Shown: one piece after another, positions 24,024 to 32,605 of the stretch
Position numbering within the stretch: position 1 is the first letter of the stretch
How the letters are laid out: each line of letters starts with the position of its first letter
Assembly: GCA_913060515.1 (NCBI GenBank)
Contig: CAJXRZ010000037.1
Coordinates: 1-57,126 of the forward strand
Reading direction: 5' to 3'
From: an uncultured Pseudomonadota bacterium
Lineage (GTDB): Bacteria; Myxococcota_A; UBA796; CAJQPC01
Length of the DNA: 57,126 bases
Notes under the pieces: generated by a model
Database searches by the model: none
Seen by the model: the letters and a program-made list of their open reading frames with translations, nothing else
What the model was told of the DNA's origin: nothing
Translations under genes and position numbers: made by a program

Positions 24024-25637
24024 CTACTGCGCGGCGATCTCCGCCCGAGAGAGGAGATAGATCGCAGACTCTCTCCCAGCCTCGATGCCCTTCACGCGCT
24101 GAACTGGGCTGTGGCTTTCCTGCAGCCAGGCATCGAAGACGCGGTTGGGAGACTGATCCCAGGGGCCGCCGTTCTGCAGCTCCACCACGACGGCGATGGG
24201 GTCGCCCGCACACTGGCTCAGCACCAAGGCCTTGCAGGCCGGAAGGTGTGCGGGATCCGGGCTGCAGTAGTTGCCCGGGCAGCTCTCGGCCTTGGCATAG
24301 AAGCCCACGACCTGCTGCGTGTTGACCACCGACTCGGTTCCCAACTCGGAGACGGCCAAGCCCGTCGTGCGCTGCTGCAGGGCTTGCTCAATGGGCATGC
24401 GCGGCGGCCACTGGGTCACGAAGCCTTGGAGGGTGAGCCAGGCAACGCCCCCGCAGAGCAGCAGCGGCAGCACACCCCGTGGCCACTTGGGCAGCTTCTT
24501 GGCGATGGCCTGCTCTAAGGCTGCGGCTGGGCTAGCCAGACCTCGCATGACCAAGAGCAAGATCAGTGGGCGCAGGAAGTCTCGGTAGCGCTCGGGGGCA
24601 CGGGTGGCCTCCAGTAGGATCAAGGGACCGCACAGGACCAAGAGCCAGATTCCCCCGCGCCAGTCCCATGGCCGTTTGGGGTCTCCGGGCAGCCCCCAGC
24701 CGAGCACACCAACCCACAGCAACAGGACCAGGGTCCACCAGGGCAAGCCGCTGTCTCGAAGAGGCGAGAGGCCACGTTGTACGGCCAGCATCGGCGCGGT
24801 GAGCAGGCGCTCGGAGAGGGGCTCGGTGGCGTTGGCGCTCGCAGTAGGGTTGGCCACCCCTTCGCCGTAGACGGAGAGGATCTGCGCGAGCCCCAAGTCC
24901 TCGTAGGGCAGGAGCAGGAGCTGAAGCACGACAAAGGCCAGGAGCAGCGCACCCAGAGCAGGCAGCACCCGGCGCTTCCAGTCGCCTTTGGCCTGGAGCA
25001 TGCCGATGGCCAGGACCACCGGAAAGGCCAAGCCCAGGTAGTGGGTGCCTGCCAGCAGCCCCATGCCCACCCCCGGCGCGATGGCCCGCAGAGGATGTCC
25101 CGCTGTGGCCCACCAGGCGCTGGCGACGGTGCCCAAGAAGATCGCACCAAAGACCGGGTCCACGCCGTAGAGCGCCTGGCTCTCTACCAAGCTGGGCAAC
25201 ACCGCCATCCAGAGGGCCGCCCCAAGCGCGGCTCCCCGCCCCGAGGTCTGCACACCCAGCCAATAGAGCGCCAAGCAAGCCAGCACCCCTGCGCCATGGT
25301 TGACCAAGTGTCCGCCCCAGACCACGTCCCCACCGGGGGCGAACCACACTGTCAGGGCCGTGTACACCGGCAAGCGGTTGGGGTCCAAGGCGGCGCCCTG
25401 TGCCCAAGCCTGGGCGTTCGCGGCCCAGTTTCCAGCGTCGGGTCCATAGAGCACAAAGTCCGCGGGTCCACCCCATGTCCACGCGCTCGCCGGAATGTCC
25501 TGAAGACCCGGGGCTGCTGGATCGCTCTGACCCCGAGGCCAAGCCAGCCACCTGAGCCAAAACACGAGCGCCACAGCCAGGGCATCCACCACACCCCAAG
25601 CCACCTTGGGGAGCCAGCGCTTCCAGGCGGGGCTCAC
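24024..25637 (-). CDS. GT-C-like integral membrane glycosyltransferase family protein
   Basis: The 537-residue protein has about ten hydrophobic helices over residues 10-400 and a soluble C-terminal domain of about 120 residues. The first extracytoplasmic loop includes VLYGPDAGNWAANAQAW, placing an Asp-containing motif where GT39-type enzymes keep theirs. It is the last gene of a five-gene operon led by two PKD lipoproteins and directly follows a second GT-C-like gene. The start is given as GTG 25637, which overlaps the upstream stop as GTGA; GTG 25646 is the alternative. A mannosyl- or other sugar-transferase acting outside the membrane is plausible; the substrate is unknown. Confidence 0.78.
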   Translation of the reverse strand: MSPAWKRWLPKVAWGVVDALAVALVFWLRWLAWPRGQSDPAAPGLQDIPASAWTWGGPADFVLYGPDAGNWAANAQAWAQGAALDPNRLPVYTALTVWFAPGGDVVWGGHLVNHGAGVLACLALYWLGVQTSGRGAALGAALWMAVLPSLVESQALYGVDPVFGAIFLGTVASAWWATAGHPLRAIAPGVGMGLLAGTHYLGLAFPVVLAIGMLQAKGDWKRRVLPALGALLLAFVVLQLLLLPYEDLGLAQILSVYGEGVANPTASANATEPLSERLLTAPMLAVQRGLSPLRDSGLPWWTLVLLLWVGVLGWGLPGDPKRPWDWRGGIWLLVLCGPLILLEATRAPERYRDFLRPLILLLVMRGLASPAAALEQAIAKKLPKWPRGVLPLLLCGGVAWLTLQGFVTQWPPRMPIEQALQQRTTGLAVSELGTESVVNTQQVVGFYAKAESCPGNYCSPDPAHLPACKALVLSQCAGDPIAVVVELQNGGPWDQSPNRVFDAWLQESHSPVQRVKGIEAGRESAIYLLSRAEIAAQ

Positions 25638-27469
25638 AGGCGCCACACCCCATAGCGACCGTCTCGGTAGACCAGTGTGGCGTTCTCCAGCAGCAGGGCC
25701 TCCCAGACCGCCTCCGGGTCGCTGAACTGCTCCCTAAAGATGGCGTCGCTCAGGAAGGGGTAGCTCTTGTGGATGAAGCGCACCCGACCGCTGACGACGT
25801 GGGTCACTCCGAGCTGACGCAGGACATCTACGGTCTCGGGACCATGCAAGTAGAGCAGATGCCGCATGGGCACATGGTCCTCGACCGAGCCGAGCAGGTA
25901 AGGCTTGTCCAGGTAGTAGCCGGCCCAAGCAAAGGTGAGCGCCACTCGTGCGTCTGCAGGGGCCTCTTCATTGACCCACTGGATGGCGCTGTAGCCTGGG
26001 ACCTCCTCCTCGAGCAGGGCCTGCCGCTCACCCGCGCCAAAGGACACCTTGGCCAGAGGCTGAACCTGCTCGAGCACCGGCCGCAGGTTGCTGGGCAGCC
26101 CAATGAGCGCCACCCCAAGCGCCAAGGCCTGCCCCCACTTGGGGAGCTGAGAGACCCCCAACCCAACGGCCAGTGCCAGGAGTGGGGCCGCAGGCAGGAG
26201 GTAGCGCAGCCAGTGCGCGCCCAAGGTCCAGCCCAACCAGGCGAAGGCTGCCGTTCCCAACACCACGGCAAAAGCAGGCCGCTCACGGGCCTTCCACGCC
26301 GCCAGCGCCATGCCTGGGATGGCCGCCAGTCCCAGAGGCGAGATGCGGCCCAGGAAGCCCTGATACTTGGTGGGGTCCCCGTGCAGGGTGGCGTTCCAAG
26401 GCAGCATCAGCATGGAGAGGGCGTCGCGGCCCATGCCGTAGCGCTCAATGTAGGCAAAGACGAAACGGTCCCCGGCCGGCCAGCCTGCGTAAGGAAAGAG
26501 CGGGTGCAGCCCCTCAAAGAGGTTGCGCAGCCACCACGGAGTGACCATTCCAAGCGCCAGCACGGTCGCCAGAGCGCTCCTCTTCAGGTCCCTGCGCTGG
26601 ACCAAGTCGCAGAAGTAGAGTCCAAAGACCACCGGCGCTGCGGTGTACTTGATGGACAGGGCCAAGCCGGAGAACAGAGCCATGCGCCAGGGCGCGTTGT
26701 CGAGCTGGGCCCGGAGCGCGTAGAGGCACATCAGGGCGGCAGGGAGGTTGTTGTCGGCCAACCCCAGCTCCCGGAGCACGGTGTAGCTGCCCACCAAGAC
26801 GGCCAGGGCGCCCCATCCCGCCCTCGAGGCCAGCTTCTCCCCCAGGCGGTGCACCTCTGCCATGAGCAGCAAAGCGGCGCCCAAGTGGAAGAGCTTGGGT
26901 CCAGCACTCCCACCAAAGGCCAACAGGGCCGTGTAGTTCAGGTGCAAGGGCACCGGCCGGGATCCGTCGGGTGTGAGCATGCCGCCCACCAGTCCTCCGG
27001 TGTTCAGCATCAGCTTGGGCAGGGCCAAGTGCTGGTAGATCTCATCGGTGTCCACCGGCGGGGCCAGCGCAACCCCCAGGCCCAGAGCCGCCACGGGCAC
27101 GAGCACCCAGAGCACCGCGGGGTCCAAGTCGACCTGGAGCTCAGGCTTGAGGATCCAGCCACAGCAGGCCGCCAAGGCCACGCCGCCCAGCATCCATGTC
27201 GAGAGCATGCCGAGCGCTCCCAACAGGAGCAGCAGGAGGCCAAGCACGCCGACCCCCAAAGCCAAGGCCTCGCCGACTCGGGCGCGACTCAACAGGGCAC
27301 CGCCCAGGCCTGTTGCAGCCACCCCCCAGAGCACCACGGCGCCAAGGCCCCTCAGCCCGGGCAAGACCCGAGGATCTACCCCACTGGAGACCACCAATGC
27401 GACCAGCAGGCCGAGCACGGCGAGGCCAGCGAGCTGAGGAACCCAGGCCTTGAGGGCATCGGCACTCAT
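25634..27469 (-). CDS. GT-C-like integral membrane glycosyltransferase family protein
   Basis: The 611-residue protein has about twelve hydrophobic helices and a soluble C-terminal domain. After the first helices a loop reads APPVDTDEIYQHLALPKL. An acidic motif followed by Y/H residues at this place is a hallmark of GT39/GT83-like transferases that use polyprenyl-phosphate sugars. The C-terminal part (VNEEAPADARVALTFAWAG, then GVTHVVSG) resembles periplasmic domains of the same proteins. The start is ATG 27469, overlapping the upstream stop as ATGA. Its place behind three surface lipoprotein genes suggests it glycosylates surface material; that is inference. Confidence 0.82.
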   Translation of the reverse strand: MSADALKAWVPQLAGLAVLGLLVALVVSSGVDPRVLPGLRGLGAVVLWGVAATGLGGALLSRARVGEALALGVGVLGLLLLLLGALGMLSTWMLGGVALAACCGWILKPELQVDLDPAVLWVLVPVAALGLGVALAPPVDTDEIYQHLALPKLMLNTGGLVGGMLTPDGSRPVPLHLNYTALLAFGGSAGPKLFHLGAALLLMAEVHRLGEKLASRAGWGALAVLVGSYTVLRELGLADNNLPAALMCLYALRAQLDNAPWRMALFSGLALSIKYTAAPVVFGLYFCDLVQRRDLKRSALATVLALGMVTPWWLRNLFEGLHPLFPYAGWPAGDRFVFAYIERYGMGRDALSMLMLPWNATLHGDPTKYQGFLGRISPLGLAAIPGMALAAWKARERPAFAVVLGTAAFAWLGWTLGAHWLRYLLPAAPLLALAVGLGVSQLPKWGQALALGVALIGLPSNLRPVLEQVQPLAKVSFGAGERQALLEEEVPGYSAIQWVNEEAPADARVALTFAWAGYYLDKPYLLGSVEDHVPMRHLLYLHGPETVDVLRQLGVTHVVSGRVRFIHKSYPFLSDAIFREQFSDPEAVWEALLLENATLVYRDGRYGVWRL

Positions 27470-28860
27470 GGAATGCGCACCGCGCGAACTGCGTCTGTGG
27501 CCATGACATCCTGGAAGTAGGGACCCAGAGAGATCCAAGCACCATCTTGCCACTGCTCCAAGGTCCAGTCCCCCTCCAGAGGGGGCAGGCTGTAGCGCAC
27601 CCCTTCCGGAACCCAGGCGCCTTGGTAGGCCGAAGGGCCACTGACTCGGGCCCCAAGCCGCTGGGCGCGGGGGGCATCGTCGTCCCAAACCAGCTCCACG
27701 GCGGTAGCGACCATCGTGCGCTCGCCGTCTCGGTAGAGCATCCAGCCTTGGTAGCGCGACGGGGAGCGCTGATGCCCAGGACCATCGGCGATCAGGCCGT
27801 CACTGCAGACCGCGTCCACATCCTCGCCGTTCCAGTGCTCCCAGCAGGCGACCGGTCCCCACAAGCTCAGCCCTGAGGCCGTGTGGGTGTCGCTGGGATA
27901 GCGCCGGCGCTCTCCGCTGTGCAGGTCTTGGACCACCACAAAGTGGGGCTCGATCCAAGCGACCCACTGCTCGGAGGCCGCTACATGGGCCTGGTCTCCA
28001 GGGGCCCGAACCAAGACCTGCGCGCTCTGGCCATCCTCGCTCAAGCGCAGCACGTCCAAGCCAGTCCAAGCCGCGTCCCGCCGGTCCACCCACACCACCG
28101 CCTGTTCGCTGACCGCTGGCGCATACCAAGAGGCCGGTGCCGCTGGCAGCGCCCGCCTCTGTCCCGCGTCCCAGGGCATGCGCACCACCGCATCGGCCGT
28201 GAGAACCACCACTTGCTCCAGCCCCACACCCAGAGGTGCCACCGGACTCAAGGGAGCGGGCTTGCCGGCTTGCCAGCCCCAGTCCTGACTGCTCCAACCG
28301 CCACGGGACAAGCCATAGACCCCGCTGGCGCCAATGCCTGGGGACTTGATGGCTGGCTCCAGCAGCCGCTCCTCTCCACCTTGGATGGGCAGAGCGCGCG
28401 CCACCTTGCCACCTTCACACGCCACAATCCAGGGCCCACTCAGCGCAGGGAAGCGCGGGTCAAAACAGGCACGGTCTGCGTCTGGAACAGGTCGCTTTCC
28501 GATGGGGAGTCGAATGAGATCGGATCGGTTGCGAGCCGGTTGCACGTCCAAGACCACCTCGGCCCCGTCTACCCTCAGCACCGTCTCCCCAAGCGAGGTC
28601 AGCGTGACCCACGCTTGGGTCCCTTCCGCTTGATCCACCCCATCCCAAGACAGCGCCGCCGGCCAAGGCCCGGCGTAGGCCAGATCTACCTGAATGGTCT
28701 GGCCCAGGGCTGGGTCCAGGCGCTCGGGATGGAGCTGACTCTCCGGCTCCAAGGGAAGCGCAACAGCGGCCACAGGCTCGCTCGGTACACATCCAAGCCA
28801 AAGCAGCCACACGGGAACCCCCAACGCAAGAAAGGCGGGGCTCTGAAGAGCCCCGCCCAT
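27466..28860 (-). CDS. Putative propeller-like lipoprotein of the PKD/GT-C operon
   Basis: About 464 residues, with a hydrophobic start ending in LWLGC (lipobox-like), then repeats of about 50 residues. Examples of the repeat strands are GPWIVACEGG, SEQAVVWVDRR and SEQWVAWIEP, the '..VVW.D.R' pattern of TolB/PQQ-like beta-propellers. A lipid-anchored propeller is likely. The start is uncertain: ATG 28860 puts a perfect terminator-like hairpin (28834-28857) inside codons 2-9, while TTG 28824 would begin after it but gives a very short uncharged signal. The stop overlaps the downstream GT-C start as ATGA. Confidence 0.7.
   Translation of the reverse strand: MGGALQSPAFLALGVPVWLLWLGCVPSEPVAAVALPLEPESQLHPERLDPALGQTIQVDLAYAGPWPAALSWDGVDQAEGTQAWVTLTSLGETVLRVDGAEVVLDVQPARNRSDLIRLPIGKRPVPDADRACFDPRFPALSGPWIVACEGGKVARALPIQGGEERLLEPAIKSPGIGASGVYGLSRGGWSSQDWGWQAGKPAPLSPVAPLGVGLEQVVVLTADAVVRMPWDAGQRRALPAAPASWYAPAVSEQAVVWVDRRDAAWTGLDVLRLSEDGQSAQVLVRAPGDQAHVAASEQWVAWIEPHFVVVQDLHSGERRRYPSDTHTASGLSLWGPVACWEHWNGEDVDAVCSDGLIADGPGHQRSPSRYQGWMLYRDGERTMVATAVELVWDDDAPRAQRLGARVSGPSAYQGAWVPEGVRYSLPPLEGDWTLEQWQDGAWISLGPYFQDVMATDAVRAVRIP
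28828..28857 (-). terminator. Perfect 10-bp hairpin with T-rich tail after the second PKD gene
   Basis: GGCGGGGCTC and GAGCCCCGCC pair perfectly around a 4-base loop. On the minus strand the stem is followed by TTTCTT. It begins 24 bases after the PKD stop at 28881, so it looks like an intrinsic terminator. It overlaps the 5' end of the next gene's frame, so partial readthrough or attenuation between the lipoprotein and glycosyltransferase parts of the operon is likely. Confidence 0.7.
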
Positions 28861-28880
28861 CTCAATCTTCACGGACTGAA

Positions 28881-30287
28881 TCAGCCGTCACAAGCCTCGG
28901 CGGAACCGGAGTCACCGTCCTCGACACCACAGCACTCCACGTTGACCGTCACATCGGTCTCCGTGACCTCGCCGGTGCAGTCAGTGACTGACAAGCGAAC
29001 TTGGTACTCGTTGGTGTCACAGACACTTGGCTCGGTAGCCACGACATCTTCCATGCTGAGTTCCGTAGGAATCTCGGTAGCGGAAGAGAAGGCAGCCTCT
29101 CCGGAGACAACCGTCCACTCGTAGGTGAAGGGGTCGCCATCCGCATCAGCGATGCTCACGCTCTCCAACGCGACGGTCCAATCCTGGTCGTCACAGTCGT
29201 CGCAGTCGTAAGTGTAGCCAGACTCTTCACAGCAGACGTAGCCTGCAGCAATGGTCGCTGGCGCAGTCACGCTGACGGCGGGAGGAGTGTTGAAGCTACG
29301 CTCGCCCAGCTCCAAGGTGACCATGTCGGGGGTAGACCAGCTACCACCGTCGTAGACGGTCAGCGAGACAACGTAGGTTCCAGCCATGTCGGCCCAGAGA
29401 GTGGGGCTCTCTGCGCTTCGGTCGCTGAAGTTGGCGTTGGTCGTTCCCGACCCAGCCGGCACGCTCTGCACTTCCCAGAAGTACTGAATCGCATCGTTGT
29501 CGGGGTCCACCGAACCTGCGCCGTCCAAAGCGACGTAGGTGCAATCCTCGCCTGCAACGTCCGCACCGGCGTTGGCCACTGGTGCGCTGTCGTCGCCAGT
29601 GACGGTCACGCGGACCAAGTCACTGAGAGAGGTGGTGATGCCGTTGTCGACAATCAAGGTCAGCTCGTACACACCGCGGGCATCGGGCGTGAAGCTCGCC
29701 GTCGCACTGTCAGCACCACTGAGGGAGGTGTTGTCCAGGGCAGACAGATCCGGGGTGGAGTTGAAAGCCCAGCCGTAAGCCAAGCCCAGACCGGTTGGGT
29801 CAAAGGACTTGCTTCCGTCCAAGCTGACGACGTTTCCGACCTCGACAGTCATGTCGCTACCGGCGTCTGCCACGGGGCGCGCGCCGTCTTCCATCTCGAC
29901 CTGAACTACAGCGTAGTCCGTGGTGGAGTAGAGAAAGCCGTCGTGCACGCGCAGGCTGACAACGTAGGTACCAGGCAGGTCGGGCACAAAGCGGGTGCTC
30001 ACAGCTTCGGCGTTGCCGTTGCGAATGAATGGTGCATCACGCTCAGTGATGGCCGAACCCTCAGGCACATGCTCGAAGCCCCATTCGTAGAACAGGGGGT
30101 CCCCGTCCGGGTCGAAGGAGCCGGAGCCGTTCATGTCAACGGCGCCGTAACCCAGCACTTGGTCCTCACCTGCTTCTGCAGTAGGGGCCTCGTTGATGTC
30201 AACTGGGACGGAGTCCTCTGCTTCCTTGTTGCAGGCAACAAGGCTCGCGAGGGCCGCCAAACCGATAATTGCAATGGAGCGGTTCAT
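28881..30287 (-). CDS. PKD-domain lipoprotein
   Basis: The 468-residue protein has a lipobox in ALASLVAC (Cys19), then four PKD-type immunoglobulin-like domains. Each carries a strand such as APTAEAGEDQVLGYG, VDMNGSGSFDPDGDPLFYEW or GTYVVSLRVHDG; the DxDGD...YxW pattern is diagnostic. PKD domains serve protein-protein or protein-carbohydrate contacts on surfaces. The last domain has an unusual cysteine-rich insert (YVCCEESGYTYDCDDCDD), also present in shorter form in the upstream paralogue. The start is ATG 30287, with GAGG nine bases upstream. It is the second gene of the operon starting near 31769. Confidence 0.92.
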   Translation of the reverse strand: MNRSIAIIGLAALASLVACNKEAEDSVPVDINEAPTAEAGEDQVLGYGAVDMNGSGSFDPDGDPLFYEWGFEHVPEGSAITERDAPFIRNGNAEAVSTRFVPDLPGTYVVSLRVHDGFLYSTTDYAVVQVEMEDGARPVADAGSDMTVEVGNVVSLDGSKSFDPTGLGLAYGWAFNSTPDLSALDNTSLSGADSATASFTPDARGVYELTLIVDNGITTSLSDLVRVTVTGDDSAPVANAGADVAGEDCTYVALDGAGSVDPDNDAIQYFWEVQSVPAGSGTTNANFSDRSAESPTLWADMAGTYVVSLTVYDGGSWSTPDMVTLELGERSFNTPPAVSVTAPATIAAGYVCCEESGYTYDCDDCDDQDWTVALESVSIADADGDPFTYEWTVVSGEAAFSSATEIPTELSMEDVVATEPSVCDTNEYQVRLSVTDCTGEVTETDVTVNVECCGVEDGDSGSAEACDG

Positions 30288-30298
30288 GCTGGTCATCC

Positions 30299-31693
30299 TC
30301 AGGTGCCTTCGCAGTTGACGGTCAGACGAACGGTATCAATGTCCGACTCGTTGCAGTCCGCAACTTCCAAGTCGACGTCGAAGTCCCAAGCGGTAGCGGT
30401 CCCGTAGGTCGCTGCAGTCTCGGGGACGTAGACGTCGGTCTTGAAGCCAAACTCAGACTGGATGGTGATCGAGAGGTCATCGGACGACCAGCCGTAGGCA
30501 ATGTCGTCTCCATCGGGGTCGTAGGAACCCGAACCGTCGACGACGAACTCGGCGCCTTCGCAGTCGTCACAAGTCCAAACGTAGGAGCTGGTCGTGCAAG
30601 TTGCTTCCAGGTCAACGGAGGCGTCTTCGCCGGCGTTGGCCACAGGAGCGGTGTTGCCCGTGGTCAAATCCACGAAGGTCAGCGTCACGACATCGGGTGC
30701 AGACCACTCAACGCCGTCAAACACCTGCAGCTGGAAGGTGTAGTCCCCAGCAACATCCCAAGCGAAGTCGGGGTTGGCCAGGGTGCTGTCCGAGAGGTCA
30801 GCTTCGGTCGCGACGGAATCGCTGGGCACCGAGAGCAGGTTCCACTGGTAGGTCAGACTCTCGCCTTCTGGGTCGTAAGAACCAAAGCCGTCCAGGGTGA
30901 TGACCGAATCGGTGCATGGCTCCATGGTACGGGAGTCACCGGCGTCTGCAACAGGTGGCTGGTCGCCATCGGTGCAGGTCACGGTGGCGCTGTCCACAGC
31001 CGACCACTGAACGCCGTCACTGACGACCAACTCAACCAAGTAGGTACCTGCGCAGTCGCAGATCATGGAGGGGTTGGAGGTGTTGGCGTTGTAGAGGTCG
31101 TCGCTCTCGAGAGCCGAACAATCCGGTGCCGACGAGATCGACCAGGAAAACTCCAGCTCAGCACCCTCGGGGTCGCTGCTGTTGCTTCCGTCCATCTCGA
31201 CGCGGGTCTCGATGGCTCCGGTCTGGTCGTCACCGGCATCCGCGATGGGCAAGCCATCGGAGGAGGTCACGGTCACGATGACCAGGTCCTGCTGAGCAGA
31301 CACGCCGGTAATCTCGTCTTCAACCGACAGGTTGATCACGTAGGTACCAACGACATCCGGCTGGAAGGCCGGAGCCACCGCAGTCGGGCTGTTGTTGTCT
31401 GACAGCGCTCCATCGTCAACTGCGGACCCAATGGGCACAGCTTGGAAAGACCAGGTGTAAACGATCTCCAAATCTTGATTACACGTGAGCTCGGGGTCAT
31501 CCGGGTCCATGAAGGACGAGGCTGAACCATCGAGGGTCACGAGGTCTTGAAGGAGAGCGTCCTGGTCCCCACCTGCATCAGCAGCTGGGGGGCAGTAGGC
31601 AGGCCCAGTATCCTCTTCCTTGTCCGTACAAGCGGCCAAGAAGGTGAGGGTACCAAGGGCAAAGGTCAGGGCGATCCGGCTGGTCTTGAGCAT
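30299..31693 (-). CDS. PKD-domain lipoprotein, first gene of the operon
   Basis: The 464-residue protein has a signal peptide ending in lipobox LAAC (MLKTSRIALTFALGTLTFLAAC). About four PKD domains follow, for example ADAGGDQDALLQDLVTLDGS, GTYVINLSVED and DPEGESLTYQW. The final domain has a cysteine insert (TCTTSSYVWTCDDC) matching that of the downstream paralogue. It is very acidic, as expected for an extracytoplasmic calcium-tolerant protein. The start is ATG 31693 with GGAG nine bases upstream. A promoter-like TTGACG/TATCTT pair lies about 85-110 bases upstream. A structural surface protein is the best guess; the ligand is unknown. Confidence 0.92.
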   Translation of the reverse strand: MLKTSRIALTFALGTLTFLAACTDKEEDTGPAYCPPAADAGGDQDALLQDLVTLDGSASSFMDPDDPELTCNQDLEIVYTWSFQAVPIGSAVDDGALSDNNSPTAVAPAFQPDVVGTYVINLSVEDEITGVSAQQDLVIVTVTSSDGLPIADAGDDQTGAIETRVEMDGSNSSDPEGAELEFSWSISSAPDCSALESDDLYNANTSNPSMICDCAGTYLVELVVSDGVQWSAVDSATVTCTDGDQPPVADAGDSRTMEPCTDSVITLDGFGSYDPEGESLTYQWNLLSVPSDSVATEADLSDSTLANPDFAWDVAGDYTFQLQVFDGVEWSAPDVVTLTFVDLTTGNTAPVANAGEDASVDLEATCTTSSYVWTCDDCEGAEFVVDGSGSYDPDGDDIAYGWSSDDLSITIQSEFGFKTDVYVPETAATYGTATAWDFDVDLEVADCNESDIDTVRLTVNCEGT

Positions 31694-31775
31694 CGGACGT
31701 TGCTCCGCGGAAGAGGAATCCATGGGAAAAACCCACAGCGGGACAGGCGACACCTGCAACTTCGGGCTTCGGTGC

Positions 31776-31805
31776 AAGATACCCACCATGTGAGTTGGCC
31801 GTCAA
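31776..31805 (-). promoter_or_regulatory. Sigma-70-like promoter of the PKD/GT-C operon
   Basis: On the minus strand TTGACG (31805-31800) and TATCTT (31781-31776) are separated by 18 bases, matching 5/6 and 4/6 of the sigma-70 consensus. They face the PKD gene starting at 31693. Transcription would start near 31769, giving a leader of about 75 bases. Confidence 0.45.
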
Positions 31806-31821
31806 CTCCTCAGGTGCACAC

Positions 31822-32577
31822 ATGCTCGCTTTTTTCTTTGCAACGCAGCTGACCCCTGCCGCCTATGCGACCGCCCAGCCTGTATGGCATCGGCCCGGAG
31901 GACTGGTCGCTGCGCCCTTTTCAGTGCAGCTTTCTGGCAGCGCCTCACGCGGCGAGATCGCGCCCTACTCCCTTGCCCAGCGCGACATTGCAGGTGCCGA
32001 GCTCTCCCTTGCCTGGCGGCCCGCAGACCCCGTCCAGATCGCCCTGCGTTGGGGCAGCTTCGGAGCACGATGGCCCGACGGCACGCAGATGATCGGCCCA
32101 GGCGATCTTCATCTTTCTACCCAGGCGCGGCTGGTCAAGTCCGTGGGGCGTGCGCCCGATCTTTGGCTGGCATGGGATCTAAAGCTTCCGAACGCCGCGC
32201 AGCCACTGGGAACGGACGAAGCGGACACCCAGATCAGCCTTTGGGCGAGAAAGAGCGCCGAGAGCTGGACCGCCGAGTTCGGCGCTGGACTGTGGATTGC
32301 TGGGCACCCGCACCAGCTGGCAGCCCAAGACGACGCGCTGGTCATGCGCGGACGCGCCAGCCGAGCCACGGGGCCAGGATTCCTGCTGCTCAGCGGGGAT
32401 CTACGCCTTCGCTCGGCGCGCAATCCCACCTCCGCCCAGGCTGGCTTGGGATGGGAGCAGGCCGTGGCGAATCGGGTGAACATCGGGGTCAGCGTTGACC
32501 TCGGACTGAGTCCAGCGGCCCCTGATCAGTCCCTGCGGCTCTGGGTGGCCCTTGTCCCCGGTCCATCGGGGACTTAG
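31822..32577 (+). CDS. Exported protein, probable beta-barrel or beta-rich
   Basis: The 251-residue protein has a short signal peptide (MLAFFFATQLTPAAYA) and a body of alternating hydrophobic strands. Examples are FSVQLSGSASRG, AELSLAWRPADPVQIALRWGSF, PDLWLAWDLKLP and RVNIGVSVDLGL. These are separated by charged turns, with the even spacing of aromatic and small residues seen in outer-membrane barrels. The last strand, SLRLWVALVPGPSGT, does not end in the classical aromatic residue, so a periplasmic beta-protein is also possible. AGGTG lies seven bases before ATG 31822. It is divergent from the PKD operon. Confidence 0.65.
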   Translation: MLAFFFATQLTPAAYATAQPVWHRPGGLVAAPFSVQLSGSASRGEIAPYSLAQRDIAGAELSLAWRPADPVQIALRWGSFGARWPDGTQMIGPGDLHLSTQARLVKSVGRAPDLWLAWDLKLPNAAQPLGTDEADTQISLWARKSAESWTAEFGAGLWIAGHPHQLAAQDDALVMRGRASRATGPGFLLLSGDLRLRSARNPTSAQAGLGWEQAVANRVNIGVSVDLGLSPAAPDQSLRLWVALVPGPSGT

Positions 32578-32605
32578 ATGCCCAACCCGATGTAGAGGAG
32601 CTTAC

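Noticed and set aside
25769-27520. 583-codon plus-strand frame over the GT-C gene
   Set aside because: Antisense shadow; the minus-strand protein has clear membrane helices and operon structure.
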